Notes: generated from the sequence alone by a model not told the origin. A DNA stretch of 64,000 bases from Thunnus maccoyii (GCF_910596095.1 NC_056536.1:17965291-18029290); one strand, 5' to 3'; counted from the first letter of the stretch, positions 47,001 through 60,379 are shown. Made by a program: numbers and translations.

Positions 47001-50000
47001 AATCAGCTCCTTCTCAAGTACAAGCAAGCAGAACTGTATCTTGTCCATTTTCATTGCCAACATTATGCCCATATGGCCGTGGTCGGTCGGTTGGTCAGTC
47101 AAAAACTTCTGTCCAGAGCAAGAACTATCATAAAGAACTATCAGCCGTAAAATTTGGTGAAGATATTGATTGCTTCTAATGATTTTAGTCACTCCTTGAC
47201 CCTCCAACAACTATCAAGTTATCTCAAAAACAAAATTAAATTTGCTGTGGACATTCATGGTTCCCAGAGGATGAATCTTGATGTTTCTGGTGACCGTGCA
47301 ACCTTTCCTCTAGTGCAACCTTTCCTCTAATAAAAATCCAATCTTGTAGAAGAAATTAAATAAAAATTGCCATATAATTTACTAAGCACATTCATGCTCC
47401 TCAGAAGATGAACTTGTTCTGTTTTGGACCCTACATAAGCTTTGCTTTAGCATCAGGCTACAGTGTCAACTCTGCAAACACAATATTTCATTATGTGATA
47501 GGCAGATTGCTGTGTAATTTGCTAATCACATTCAGCTCCCAAGATGAGAAACCACTCTTTTATGACCTCCACGTCCTTTTCTATAGCACCACCCTCAACA
47601 CTTTATATTTTTAGCCCTGCTGCTGTTAAGGCTCTAAGAACATTAACATTGCAAGTTGTTGTTGTTTGGTCTGACCATTGCTGTCATATTATGGGGTGTA
47701 ATTAAATTTGCATCCTTTAGGGAATTGCTAGACTTTTAATCTTGTTTTCAGATTTTGTAGATTTACCAGCACTTCAATCACCAAGCTTTCTGCTATAATA
47801 CTGATTAGAAATGTAGACATTTGTATCTGACTACAAGACATTCTGCAATTCTATCTGGACCAGAAGAGTTTGTGTGATCCAACCTTATTGTTCTGTATTC
47901 ACTGGAATTTCTCATTTCATCCGGGGGGTGAGGAGACGGGGGCAGTGGGCGCTGAGGGGGTTGATGTGTGGGAGGATAGAGGAGGGCATTGCTGGTCATC
48001 ATTCAGACCTGCACTGTTTGTCTGACAGTGAGAATATCTCTCTAAATATTTACATCTACATTACTGTTTATTCCTCTCCACCACACACACACGCATGCAC
48101 ACACACACACACACACACACAATCACGCGTGCACACACACAGCCTGTATCTCCATATGTGCTGCTTTTTCTCCATGCATCGTTGGCCCCCACACATGCTT
48201 ATAGGATGACTGGAAGAGGGACAGTAACAAGGAGCCAAGGAGAGTCAGTGATGTCAGACGCTAAGAACCTTATTTTGTGCAACTTGTATTCAGATATGCT
48301 ACAGTGAACTGCTCTAAATGAAGCATTTACCATGCTTTGCTTGAAAAGCAACAAGGTGAAGAGTAAGGATAATTCAAGAATACCTGGTTGCACTGCATGC
48401 AACAGCGACTTACAGGTGGATCACTGCATCCATTCTCTGTATTCAGAGTGTAACAATAATCATCTACGCTGGCTATTTCAGTATCATTGCACAATATATC
48501 CATGATGTGTATATTTCTGAAGACTGTTGTGTTGTTATTCTGTGTAAGTGCACTGAGAGCCACTAAACCGGACTCAAATTCCTTGTATGTGTAAACACAC
48601 TTAGCCAATATAGATGATACTAATTCTGATGGGTGATTCATACAATCATTATCATCTGATCTTGAGAGCGTTTGTCCCTCTGTTGTTTAATGAATGTTTG
48701 TGTCTGTGGTCATAAAACTTTATATGGAGGAATTATGCATTCCTTGGCTACAAAGATGGGGGAAATATGTATGTTAACATGCATGTGCACCTGTGTTCAT
48801 GTGTGTATACGCAGGAATCTGTTACAAACGGAGAGGTCTGGCAGGACTGGAAAAACAAAATGACGACAAGCCCACATCCTGAAGCCTGTGTGTTTATTGA
48901 CGAGGCGTAAGGCATTACAACAGTCCATTAGCGACTATAAACATGGAGCACCAGTATACGTGAGTATGAGAGGGAAAGATCGGAGAAAGGACAGAGCGAG
49001 AGGAGAAGGGAGAGATAAGAATGGAAGGCTGTTAAAGTGAAGAAGAGGGGTGAAGATGAGGAGTGAGATAATGGCAGATGGGGCTCAGGTTCAAGCTCGG
49101 TATCTGTACTCATTGGACATACATGTAGACACAGACATGGACTTACTCCGTAGCAAGACGCGTCCAAACACGGTGTGGTCACGTTCAAGTGTGCTGCAGT
49201 TCCAGCGATGGTGTCTGAACTGGTGCTGGCACTCTCTGATCCACTCCTTTGTGCCCTCACCGATGGCCTGCATGATGTCTGGGTGGCGTTGGCAGAGCTG
49301 CCGCTGCTTGTTCACCAAGGCTGGGATGTTGTCACAGATCACACGGGCGCCAAGTGCACCAATGTACCTGAAGATCCAAAGAAAACGCAGAATTCTAGGC
49401 GGTTTTGAACAGAATCCACAGAAGACGGATTCATATGCATAATCTGAATACAATACACTGCAGTGATTTATTATACATTGTTATTGAGTAGTGTGCATAG
49501 TTGCCCTCATATGTTAGGTGCCCACACTTATAGGTGGTGAATGGTGTGAAGAAGAGCTTCAGTAACAGTCCTCTGTGAGTCAGAGTTCACTACACTTAAC
49601 AGTTTAAGGTTTGCGAGTAGGAGGGGAGTGGAAACCATTTACTCTGCTCTCCAAATAAATAAGCACTTAACCTCTCCCCACAGGACCTTCGTGTGTATGT
49701 GTGTTTAAATGTTTCCCAGTGGGATAGTTGAAATCATGTCGTCACAAATCAGAGCAAGAAGTCTGGGGCCTCTAATAACCCTGTCAAACTAAGACCCCAT
49801 TTACTCACTTTACTCCTCTGACGTTTTTTGCTCGCTCACTCTCATTCTCATCTTACTCACAGTTCTCCCGCACGCTCCTTCCAATCCCTGTCCTAATAAA
49901 ACAGACTTTTACTGTATCACATCAAGATAAATGCCGCGTTTTAGCCAAGATAAACTCTTTTTAGCGCGCACCTTATCGTGACGTGCCTCTGTGTGCACGG

Positions 50001-52215
50001 ACGAGACCACTCGCAGCTCGGTGGCTGCTTGACTTTGGCGGGTCAGTGAGGGGAGGTCAGGGAGCGTGTAGCTGTGTGGTCGTGTTTTTTACGAGGCCGG
50101 GCGAAAGGATGGAGACTGGAGGCTCTCTACTCCCCAGAGTGGGATTAGAGAAGAGGAATAAGAACAAAGTGCTCATCAAAGGAAAGAGCCAGAGCAGCAA
50201 TTCACACTTAATTTTCTCTGTCTTTCTCTCTGAGAGTCAAGAGGACTTGTGGACTTTATAGGATAGTAAATCATTGTCCGCAGGTTTAAAACAACATGCT
50301 GTAAAGCCCTGCAACTATACTGTGGATCACAGGAGAAAGACAAGTGAGGGACGACTGAAGGCCTCTGTTGGTTTCTGATGACAGCCACAATTCCTCCTAT
50401 CTCAAGATTTCCTGGATCATACAAGAAACACTCAAAAAATGTGGACATTAGTAACCTGATCATTTTCTCTTCCATTATCAGTAAGAAAGACTAATTAAGT
50501 CTTGGGATTTCCTGACACATTCACTAAGAACGCACAAATTTAGCAACATATTGCACATCAGTTTGCTTTTTCCATTATGCATGAAAGAGTCAAAAGGGAA
50601 CTTGGCCAAACCTGCAATTATCTGGTGCAGACATGCACACACAGCACAATGAAATTCAATATTTAACACATTTTAATCTGTTTAGGCTATTAACCTTGCT
50701 GAATAATTGGAGATTAAAATGTAGGTATTATAAACATTATGTATTTGTGTTAAATAATACATTTCTCAAATGGCCCTGAACATCCCTCAAGGGGTGTTAA
50801 AGTCCCAGATCTGTCCATATCATCACTTACACCCACAGAAATATGATAAACAGTTAGGTACCATATCTCCTACACCAAATTCCCCTCAAAGCCAATAATA
50901 GCCAGCCAAAGCCTTTACACACACTCTTCCAACTACTCCCCATAACTGCTTTTAATCTACACAAACTATTAGGCATTCCATCACCCCTACACCCGCCCAC
51001 ACACAGACACTTCTCCCATAAACACACTCACACACATGGACATTTTCACGTATGTTATTGCGCAGGCAATGAGATATTTTTTCACCCCTCACCTATGCTC
51101 TAGATGGCTGGTTTTGGGGTATTTTAGTGAAGTCACGTGTGTGTGTATGTGTGTATGTGTGTTAGTGTGTGTGTGTGTGTGTGTGTGGTATACCTGGTGA
51201 ATTAATGACTGTTCGCTTTGTTGAATGCAGGCTCCAGCTGAGCTGAACACGCGCTCAGCCAACAGCGCCAACATAAATTACATTTATCGCTCTATTATTA
51301 TTACTGAATATGGCAGGCCAACAAACTGACACGAAGAAAATGCATTTTAGGAAAAAAATCCTAAAGAAGCTCGAGTCTCATTCACAAACTCGTAATTTAG
51401 TGGGATTTTTTTTTAATACTGTTAAAGCTCCATCATGTTTCTTTTCTCTTTTTTTTCCAGGAGCAAGTCAATTGGACCTAAATTAAACGATGACAGAAAA
51501 ACACATTTAGAGTTTTTCTTTGCAGTCATTACCCCATAAAAATTACAAGGCGGTGCGCTCACTCGTGACAAATAATAGCCAATGAAACTCATATTAATAA
51601 ACTTGCAGCGTTTAAATCATTTGCTGCAAAGCTGCACGAATAAGCCCGAGAATAATAAAAGTCTCATTTTTTTGTCAGCGACTGAGTGCAGCAACACTGA
51701 TGAGAAAAGCACTGCGAGCTTTATGTCCGCGAGAATAAATTAACTAATACAAACCCTTATTACGGCCTTTTCTGTCTGCTGCTGGAAAACCACTGTTCCT
51801 AATTAACTGGGATAGGTTTTGATGAAGTTCAAGATGTTCAAATCATGTGGCATTTCTTTCATTTACTTTTAAAGTTTGACGCATAATTTGATTTTAGTTA
51901 ATAATAATATTAACGATAGTCTGATAAATATACTCTCTTCACATACATTTTACTCCAAAAGAAAATACACAAATTCAGCTCCCATAAATCTTTTTGGCAG
52001 GCAGGTAGGCCTGTAGGTGTGATGGATGCAGACACTACTCACCACCATGAAGAGTCCACTCGAGGGGTGACGAGCAGCAGCAGCAACAGACACGCACAGT
52101 AAATCCTCGAGCTGGCACCGGGGTTTTGGCATGACGGAGACCGGGATGAGAGTCTGACTCCCGGTGAACCACAGCTGCGAATCCGGGCTGCCCGGAGGCT
52201 CACAATGCCCAGCAT
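41634..52215 (-). CDS. wnt2b: Wnt2b secreted signalling protein
   Basis: Five minus-strand exons, 52215-52043, 49367-49147, 46277-46000, 44455-44191 and 41863-41634, join in phase to 1167 nt (388 residues plus stop), close to the usual length of WNT2B. Exon 1 encodes a signal sequence with a leucine core at about residues 42-49, ending SSWW, which joins [15 protein letters not shown] in exon 2. Exon 4 holds [11 protein letters not shown], where S240 is the expected palmitoleoylation site needed for secretion and Frizzled binding. Exon 5 holds the cysteine-rich end, finishing AEWLDQT, which is diagnostic for WNT2B over WNT2. The protein activates beta-catenin signalling; in fish wnt2b genes act in liver specification and retina. 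Which teleost duplicate this is (a or b) is not decided. No broken residues were seen. Confidence 0.97.
42000..44190. other. wnt2b intron 4
   Basis: Contains (TG)n at 43363-43459 and (AC)n at 43993-44028, which are inverted relative to each other, and an AT-rich stretch near 42430-42830 that may be an old MITE. No further exon was recognised. Confidence 0.6.
44567..45967. mobile_element. 1.4-kb non-autonomous TIR element in wnt2b intron 3
   Basis: The left end gggttggtttacccaaatta is mirrored by the reverse complement of the right end, tgggttgattcacccaaatt (45946-45967). The interior has no transposase. It fills most of the intron between exons 3 and 4, ending only about 33 bp before the exon 3 donor at 45999. 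Confidence 0.7.
47060..47600. repeat. Teleost satellite-like repeat, second locus
   Basis: It contains ggtcggtcggttggtcagtc, acaactatca, gacattcatggttcccagag, gatgaatcttgatg and cctctagtgcaacc, diverged versions of the blocks at 34990-35830. It lies in wnt2b intron 2. Confidence 0.65.
48083..48121. repeat. (AC)n microsatellite
   Basis: Short AC run in wnt2b intron 2, followed by further CG/CA variants to about 48140. Confidence 0.9.
51138..51187. repeat. (TG)n microsatellite
   Basis: Imperfect TG run in wnt2b intron 1. Confidence 0.9.
51530..51830. promoter_or_regulatory. Candidate conserved non-coding element in wnt2b intron 1
   Basis: About 300 bp of repeat-free, AT-rich but complex sequence close to exon 1, with homeodomain-type motifs (catattaataaa, ttaatta, ttaacta) and a gccaatgaaa block. 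This is typical of developmental enhancers; conservation was not tested. Confidence 0.3.
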
Positions 52216-52813
52216 GGCTTTTCTGATTTTTTTTTTTTCTTTTTTTTTGCCCGCCCCCCAGAAAATTAAGATTGCAGAAGAAAATGTCCAACTTTAATAG
52301 ATAATATTTGATGTGAAGTAGGTTAAGCACACATACAGCAGGCCTCGTTATCCAGTGTGTGTGGCTCCATGTTGCGCGTCTGTCAGGAGTGTGAGGAGCG
52401 CTTTTTCGGTGCCATGTGCGCACCAGACTCTCCGCTGAGCACTTTTGCCTGCCGACAGGAGGTTTACCTGACCAGACCAGCAACAAGTGTCGGCTGTTTC
52501 ACCTCTCCAGTCAGCTCCCCCAAACACTTATCCTCGGTTTTTGCTCAGTTCAGAGGCAGAAATAAGGTCCGAATCGCAGCTGGAGCTAGAAGTTGGTAAA
52601 TGCGTGTCTGGCTGCGGTTCTGTCGGCTCTGTGCTGGATCCGATCCTCGTACCGGACCTCTCCTTTATCAGTGCGCGCTGGACAGAGTCAGAGCTGAGAG
52701 AGAGAGAGAGAGAGACATGAGGGAGGGCTCCTCTCGCCCATTGGGCAGATAGGGGTTACAGAGTTTGACTAGGAAGGAGATATTAAAGAGGGATGGATGG
52801 ATAGAGGTGCGTC

Positions 52814-52892
<79 letters not shown>

Positions 52893-52900
52893 GGGTGAAG
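52216..52900 (-). promoter_or_regulatory. wnt2b 5' leader and promoter region
   Basis: Upstream of the ATG at 52215 the minus strand has an A-rich leader (about 52228-52248), then GC-richer sequence to about 52690, a GA run (52698-52716) and a (TG)n tract (52816-52889). No TATA box was recognised. The long 178-codon ORF here is in another frame from Wnt2b and is a by-product. Confidence 0.4.
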
Positions 52901-54011
52901 GGGTGACGATGCTGTTCAGGTCCTAATGTGAGGAGTTCATCTGTAACCACAGACAGAGTGATTATAATTAATGCAGGCAATTTTCCTGTATGCATAAATA
53001 TGTTTAAATACAATCATTAATATCAGTAGTCACACACAGGCTATAGTTATAGGAGATATGGTATTCACAGATATTACTGTCAAGTATTAGTAATTATAAT
53101 TATGAATATTCTCTGTATGATGATGTTGTTTCATGCTGTTCTTGATGTGTAACGTCAACCTGCCAGGGACTCTTTATAATTTGGTGTAATTTTGGCTCAT
53201 TTAAATCATATTGACATGAACTAACACATGCTGTCTCTGACAAATGATTACATAAATAAAGAAAGCAAGTAAAACAATTGACAAAATTCAATTTATTATC
53301 ACAGTTGCTTATTTAAGTAATGCCTGCAGCCTCACACCACCTAAAGCACAGCAGAAGTGAAAGTCAGAGAAAAAAGCTGGGAATGTGGGACTGGGAGAAC
53401 AGAGCCAAATCGTCCAGTGGAACAGCACTATGGCTTAAATATGAACCACATGTGTAAGAGGGAGAGTGCTGAGACAGCGCTGGAATACAGCATGCATACA
53501 CGCACACACACAAACACTGTACATTGTCCGTGGAGCGACCATCCTTACCTTTCTTTCCATGTGTTTGTGTGTGTCTTCAGAGTTGGCAGTGAGCTGTCAT
53601 CCATCATCAAATCTCTGATGTATCTCTTTGTCCTTGAATGGCTCCTGACAGAGTTAAAAAAAAAATGTTAGAGTACCCCAAGACCTTTCATAAACTCAAA
53701 AACCACCGCTTCACTTGTTCATATGCAGTTTTTATCAGCGTAGACTTGAACTTGTCTGGGGTGTTGGTGATATTGGATTAACAGTTGATTCAGCTGACCC
53801 AGCAATGCTAACAAACAAGTAAACAAATCAGGAAATTCCTGTCGGAATTGAAACTATTAGAATTAGCTATAGCTGTCGCAAACTGCTATTTCATCAAAAG
53901 CTTGAGAAAACATTTCTAGTATTTATGCCAAAGCTGCTGTTTAAAGCTAAGCTCCTTTTAGACACATTTGTATTTCTGCTTAGAGCTCGGCGGGCAAACT
54001 GCTGTCAGAAT

Positions 54012-54042
<31 letters not shown>

Positions 54043-54259
54043 TTTCAAACATATTCAGAAACAGGCACACGCACAAACACAAAGACTAGAGTGGGTACAG
54101 ATTTGTAAGAGGCTGCGAGGTTAGGCAAAAAAGCTAAGCTCTGGTGAATATTTGTGCGCTGCAGCTTAGCTCACAATTTTCTGCTAAATCAAAAGGAATT
54201 AGGGAAGCACAAACACGGCTGAGTTATGCTTGCTCTCTCGGGGCTGGAGCTGGAACAGA

Positions 54260-54290
<31 letters not shown>

Positions 54291-55075
54291 CCAGCCTGTG
54301 AACTTGACCCCAGCTTTCTCTTCATAAACAATAACAGAGTCAAGTGCCTTCTTGTCAGTTGGAAGAAAAGTTTGCCCTGATGTACAAGGTCCAATCTGGC
54401 AACCATCTCCTCAGAGGAAAAGTACTGACGGGAGTTGCTGTGTTTAAATGCTGCACTGGGGTGAAGGAGGGATAAAGGTGAGATTTACAGAGGCAGGGGT
54501 TTTTGACTAATCCAATTGATTTCTGTGTTGATACATTATAATCACTCAGGATTATTTCTGAAAGGAAAGTTGAAGGAAGAGAGAGGAATGGGCTGAATGA
54601 ACCAAGGGCAAACCAGAGGCATGCACTCCAGGTGGAAGGGTTGGACTAATGGTCCAGTAATGTGTCCCTTGTAGGGATCATGCTGTGGGTTGTCACTAGT
54701 CAGGCAGTCCAAGGATGAGCTCAGCGTGTATTCCCATCCTTTGGCAGGCTGGAGCAGGGAGGACAGCCTGTCGTCAGGGAACTGATGGGACACACAGAGG
54801 CAAACTCAACACAGTGCAGGTCCATGAAGTGAATAAGAGCAAAGAACAGGTGGAGGGAGGAACAAAGACAAAAAGTAGGTGAACTGAAGCAATTAAAGGA
54901 AAGATGGGGAGTGTTCCTGTATCCACCATTATTTACCAACATTTCATGCTAACAACAAGTGCTCCTGGCTAAACCCAAAAATAAATTGTTCATCACTGTC
55001 TTATAAAACAACTCACATGAGCATTTTCTAATCTGGTGTTCCAATCAGCAGCAGGACAACATCGCTTGTCAATGC
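52900..55075. other. Intergenic, no gene seen
   Basis: AT-rich with (AC)n at 54015-54041 and (CT)n at 54260-54290. Nothing coding was recognised. Confidence 0.5.
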
Positions 55076-55079
55076 CCTC

Positions 55080-55430
55080 CAAAACTGTTGATTCATGTGA
55101 CTGTTTGTGGTCACGTGGAGAAAGAGTGTTCATGTGCTCACTTTAAATCTGAATTTAAGACATGCACATAATGAGCAGGATTTTTGACATGACAATTAGT
55201 TTGAAAGCCAGTCGTGGTTCAATATGTAACTCATAAGTGTGAAGTAGAAACCTCCAGTGCACATTGAGAATGGACTTTTTACTGATAGAAGTTATCATAA
55301 TCTAGTAAAAAAAATATTTGGATTTTTTAATGAGGGAGTAGATTTAATTTTGAGAATTTTTAATGAGATACTTAACTTTTTTGTGGAGAAAGCATGTTAA
55401 ATACAACATTCAAAAGACAAGTATTTTTAG
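55080..55430. repeat. Dispersed repeat, copy 2
   Basis: Collinear with 28377-28765 and in the same orientation; shared landmarks include ctcactttaaatctgaattt, atgagcaggat and cctccagtgcaca. Confidence 0.6.
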
Positions 55431-56119
55431 GTAACTAAAACTTCTTTGTCAAGTTATGGCAAAGATCACCCTAATAAAAGATACCAGCATCAACTGTTGG
55501 TGTGAGTTCTCTTCTCCACAAGGTTTCGAGACACTATAACCTTGCCCAGACACGTCTGTCATGACTCGCATGGCCACAAGAGGTTGCTTGTGAGGGTAAA
55601 ACACAAATGTTTTAAGTGTTTGAACAAATGACCATGTTTTCCAGATGATTGCAGTCTCCATTATAAATATTTTATTTTAATCCCTGCAGGATGACTTTTT
55701 GGTGATGGATTTAATGCTGACATAATTTCTGCGTGTTAAGTAGCTGTGAGGATGAAAGTACCAGGCCTGTGTGGCTTTTAGATATTAATCAACTGAAAAT
55801 CCAGTAGAATTATCTATAAAGCTAACAAAAGGTCAGAATACAACACAAACCCTATAAATACACCGTCCTCCAGGGACAGACAAGCTGCCATGTGTGAGTG
55901 TATGTGTGCACGCATATGCATGAGTGTGAGCCAGAGCACCAGATCTGTGATAATTTATTGTCTTGTAAATTTAGATCTGCTGACAGCGATGAACTGCCTT
56001 GAACAAACACAGCGGTGCTGGAACTCCAAAAGCTTCAGAAATGATTGGCTAGCTCTCAGAGAAGGTGTCTGGGCCTGTTGTCAACTACGATCACAAATGT
56101 ATAGTTTTTAACTGTGCAT

Positions 56120-57122
56120 TTCCAGTTATTAAAGAGGTACTGCACACTAAAACATGTTTTTTGAGCTGTAAATTATATTATATGACTTTACTGTGATGAA
56201 ACATATCAATGCTTGTGTTAATATTGACATTGACACCAGATTTATAAAAATCGGCATTTCATAGGTTGAAAATGGCTCAACCTGTCATCTGCCGTTAAAA
56301 ATCAGCCCTGAAAAGGCGGGGCCAATGCCGACGTAGAGTCAACTGTTTGGGAGGTCTCTACGTCATGAAATTTATATAAATGGTAGAATGAAAACGCCCA
56401 CCTCCCCCAGCCCTGCTCTCTATTTCAAATATATGCTGATCGAGAGAGACAGACCAGTGCCGCAGCTAACAGCGGCACTGGTCTGCTGGAGGGTGTCTCT
56501 CTGTCTGCGTCTGTCCGCAGGAGGAAGCGCTTCTGGCAGCTGCAAAAGCAACAGAAATCCTCCTCGCATCTCGCCCTGCAGCTCTTCAACTGTCCAGCTG
56601 TCTGTTCCTGCAGTTATAAACTGATAAAATCTTGTTTTAAAACGTTAAATCGCGGTGTAACCAGATCTCCACCGAAACTGTCTGGCCTGTCTGTCAGCTG
56701 ACCTGTCCACTGTGGAGCAGCTCAACCGAAACTTAACCTGCTCTGCTAAAACGCCAGTTACGGTGGACAGATTCAGAGCTGCGGTCAGACAGGTTCAGTA
56801 ATGGCTCCCGTTACAGCACGATTTGATTTTTTTTTAAAGATTTTACCAGCTGATAACTACAGGAACAGACAGCTGGAGAGATAAAGAGCTACAAGACAGA
56901 ATGCGAAATGACTTCTAGCCCGTTTAAATGTCGCTTCACTGTTTATCTCCCTCTTATTATTTTTATATGTCCCTGAGCAACTCCTGCCCTCTTGCCTCAA
57001 CTCCCCTCTCCTCTCCTGCCCTTCACTCCCCTCAACCCCTCCCCCACGCCTCAAAGGTTCAGATCTGGGGGTTCGATTACACTTTAATACTGTCTCACTC
57101 CGCTCCTCGTGCACTCGCATCC
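56120..57122. repeat. Probable repetitive DNA
   Basis: It starts ttaaagaggtactgcacact and includes ggcggggccaatgccgacgt and tctctacgtcatgaaattta, phrases I associate with common teleost non-autonomous elements. Its right limit is set by the TTAA element at 57123. Confidence 0.4.
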
Positions 57123-57964
57123 TTAAAGGGGACCTATTATACTCATTTCCAGCTCTATATTTTTTATTTTTGGACTCCACTAGAGTAGCTTTGTATGATT
57201 CACAGTTCAAAAAAACTCCTTATTTATCTTCTACTGGGCCTTTTTGCAGCCCCTCAGTTCAGCCTCTGTCTCTAACAGGCAGTTTCAGCTCCTGTCTCTT
57301 TAAGGCCCCCTTCCCGTTACCACTGATGCAGACCTAACATTTCCTACTTTACTACTTCAAATTAAAAGCTTTTAAATGACTAAATTATGGGAGACTTTTA
57401 TTGTGAAGAATTTACAGGAAATGAAATGTGTTCCTCATTAGCAGAGCTTTGTTAGAAGTGCTAAAAACCGGTAGAAACAACAGCATATGGAGATATTTGG
57501 AGGTATTTGCTCAGAGAAATAATGAAATAATGCAGGGAGGAATAGTACAAGCAGAAACAGCCACAGTGATGGTGATGTTTGATGAAGAGCTGCAGACAAC
57601 CAGCACACCTCCAACAGGTAAACAACTTATTTTACTTTGCTGTGCTGTGTAATGGAAAAACGCTCACAGCATGCCAGCTCGACTTGACTCAAAACAATGG
57701 AAAAATGCAATAATGTTAGTGGAGCAGATGACCATATAAAGAAATCCATCATGAGCCAATGTCAGCTCAGGCTGAAAGCAGAAAAATCATTGGAAACCGA
57801 GTGTTCATAGCAGTCTGAAGCCAATGTTTTTTGCTCACAGGGATTACTTCTACATATGTTTACCTCATTATTTGACACTTTGTCCACGTTTAATGTGAAC
57901 ATCCAACATTGTGGCATTATATGTATGACTGAAAATAAGGAAAAGCACAATAGGTCCCCTTTAA
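57123..57964. mobile_element. 842-bp non-autonomous element with TTAA target duplication
   Basis: TTAA at 57123-57126 is followed by AGGGGACCTATTATACTC. At the right, the reverse complement of AGGGGACCTATTGTGCTT is followed by TTAA at 57961-57964. Inverted ends plus a TTAA duplication are typical of the piggyBac superfamily (Kolobok also uses TTAA). The interior encodes no transposase. The L2-like LINE starts immediately at its right edge. Confidence 0.75.
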
Positions 57965-60210
57965 TGAGCAAAGCATCTCAAAGTTCTGTGCATTGTTTGA
58001 TTGTCAAAGCCTACACCTGGCTGAATATTCCCACACCAATGAACTGGCTGACCGTTTCAATTCAATCTGCTTGTCTTCACTAAATATTATTGCACCTCTT
58101 AAGTCCTCAGAAAGAAAGCAGCCTTGGATAAACAACAATATTCGCAGCTGTAAAAGGGAATGTAGGAAAGCAGAGCGCAGATGGAAAAAATCTGGTCTCC
58201 AAGTACATTACAATATTATGAAGAAGATATTATTACACTATAACAATATGGTTAAGGATGCGAGAACACACTATTTTTCCAAACTTATTTCTGTCCGTCA
58301 ACATAACTAGATTTTTATTTAGGACTGTCAATCAGGTGGTAAATCCAGCCCCTCCTTGTGTCACAGCTGAAAGTGATGTTGATTATTAAATGCTCTTACC
58401 TTTTTTAATGATTAAGTGGAGTCAATTAAAGACTCTCTTACCCCCAATGCCACTTACTCTGTCCTTCACTCGCAACAAGATAGTTTTAACCAGTTTTATC
58501 CCATTACTTTGTCTGAACTTTTAGAAACAGTATCATATATGAGAGTGTCTTCCAGCCTTCTTGATGTAATATCAACAACGTTTTTACTAAAAGTAATGGA
58601 ATCTGTTGGGCCCTGTTTGCTTTCTGTTTTTAATAGTTCCTTATCTAATGGTTTTGTCCCTGATTATTTTAAAACTGCTCATGCACATTCATGGTTAAAA
58701 AACACCTGGGCTGGATCCCTCCCTCAAAACTATAGACCAATGTCCAAGTTACCTTTTATATTAAAAAAAGAGTCTAAGCAATATCTCTCTGCACTGGAAA
58801 ATAACATTTTTGAAAAGTTTCATTCTGGTTTCTGGAAGTATCACAGCACTGAGACTGCTCTGCTCAAGGTTACCAATGACCTTTTAATGGCTGCTGATGA
58901 TGGCATGTGCTCAGTCCTTGTACTCCTGGACCTTAGTGCAGCCTTTGACACAATTGATCACAGCATCTTGTTAGACAGAGGCACTGGGTGAGGATATCTG
59001 GCACAGCTTTAAAATGGTTTTCATCTTACCTGTCGGAGGTTCTGTGTCTCTGTGAACAACTATGTCTCTTCATTTTCTTCTGTTGAGTATGGTGTGCCTC
59101 AGGGGTCGGTTTTGGGACCAATTTTATTTTCCTTATGAATAATGGGCACATTGTTCGTAGACTTGGTGTCTCTTTTCAGTGTTATGCTGATGACATGCAG
59201 ATATACCTGCCCGTTAGATCCACAGACCCTGGCATACTGAGTACACTTAACACCTGCCTTTGTGATGTCAAAAACTGGATGTCAAAAATTTTTCTTCAGC
59301 TGAACTCAAACAAAAAGAGACCCTTGTCATTGGGTCCCAGCACATGGCAAAAGAAAGTCTGCCATCTGCTGGTTCCCTATTGGATCAAATCAAGCCTGTT
59401 GCAAAGAATCTTGGCGTCTGGTTTGATGGTAATTTAAGTTTTGAGCAGCACACCACAAAGCTTGTGCAATCATGTTTTTATCATCTTAGAAATATTTCAA
59501 AAATACGGTCTATTTTAACTTTTAAAGACACAGGGACCACATGCCTTCATCTCATCATGCCTGGATTATTGCAACAGCCTTTTTACTTGCCTGAACCATA
59601 AATCTATTGGTCGACTCCAGACTGTAAAGAGCTCAGCTGCCAGAGTTTTAACCAGAACCACGAGACGTGACCACATCACGCCTGTTTTAGCCTCTTTACA
59701 CTGACTCCCAGTATGTTTTAGAATAGATTTTAAGATCTTACTGATTACTCTTAAGGCTCTTCATGGCCTCTCTCCCTGCTATATTTCTGACCTCTTATTA
59801 CCGTACTTGGCGGTACGTACTTTGAGATCCTTGGACAGAGGTCTTTTATCTGTTCCAGAGGCCTGACTGAAAACTAAAGGGGACAGAGCGTTTGCGGTCA
59901 GGGCCCCGAGGCTCTGACTCCGAGGCTCTGTAGTCAGGGCTCCGGGGATCTGCCTGAGGAAATCAGGTTGGCCGAGTCAATGTTCTCTTTCAAGTCTTTT
60001 CTTTAAACATACTTTTATTGGAGAGCCTTTCCTGATTTTCTTTGTACTGTCATTTATTTCTTTTAAAAATGTTTTCTTTATTCTTGCTTTTTCCTACACT
60101 GAATTGGTTTTTTTTTTTTGCTGCTTTTGTGAAGCACTTTGTAACGTGTATTTTGTATTTTTAACGTGTAAGTTCTCTATAAGTAAAGATTATTATTATT
60201 ATTATTATTC

Positions 60211-60243
<33 letters not shown>
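57965..60243 (+). pseudogene. L2-like LINE, 5'-truncated and decayed
   Basis: The plus strand begins between the endonuclease and reverse transcriptase (SERKQPWINNNIRSCKRECR, AERRWKK) and continues through [58 protein letters not shown] (in another frame) and CYADDMQIYLPV, the catalytic YADD at about 59183. It ends in a tail atttttaacgtgtaagttct leading to (ATT)n at 60189-60243, as usual for L2-like fish LINEs. Several frameshifts and stops are present, so it is inactive. No endonuclease domain precedes it. Confidence 0.85.
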
Positions 60244-60244
<1 letters not shown>

Positions 60245-60323
60245 TCTGCCTCTGTGCAAAAGGTGCATCAAAAGACATGGGCATTGAGAGAAAGTTTGTG
60301 CTTGCGCAGATGCAGAAAATGCT

Positions 60324-60329
<6 letters not shown>

Positions 60330-60373
<44 letters not shown>
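60330..60373. repeat. (CA)n microsatellite
   Basis: A CGCGCG run followed by about 40 bp of CA directly downstream of the LINE. Confidence 0.95.
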
Positions 60374-60374
<1 letters not shown>

Positions 60375-60379
60375 TCATA

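Noticed and set aside
48327..48641. 104-codon minus-strand ORF in wnt2b intron 2
   Set aside because: Cysteine-containing but without recognisable family, start context or splice evidence.
51950..52486. 178-codon minus-strand ORF over the wnt2b first exon
   Set aside because: It is in a different frame from the Wnt2b signal sequence, whose frame joins exon 2 correctly; by-product.
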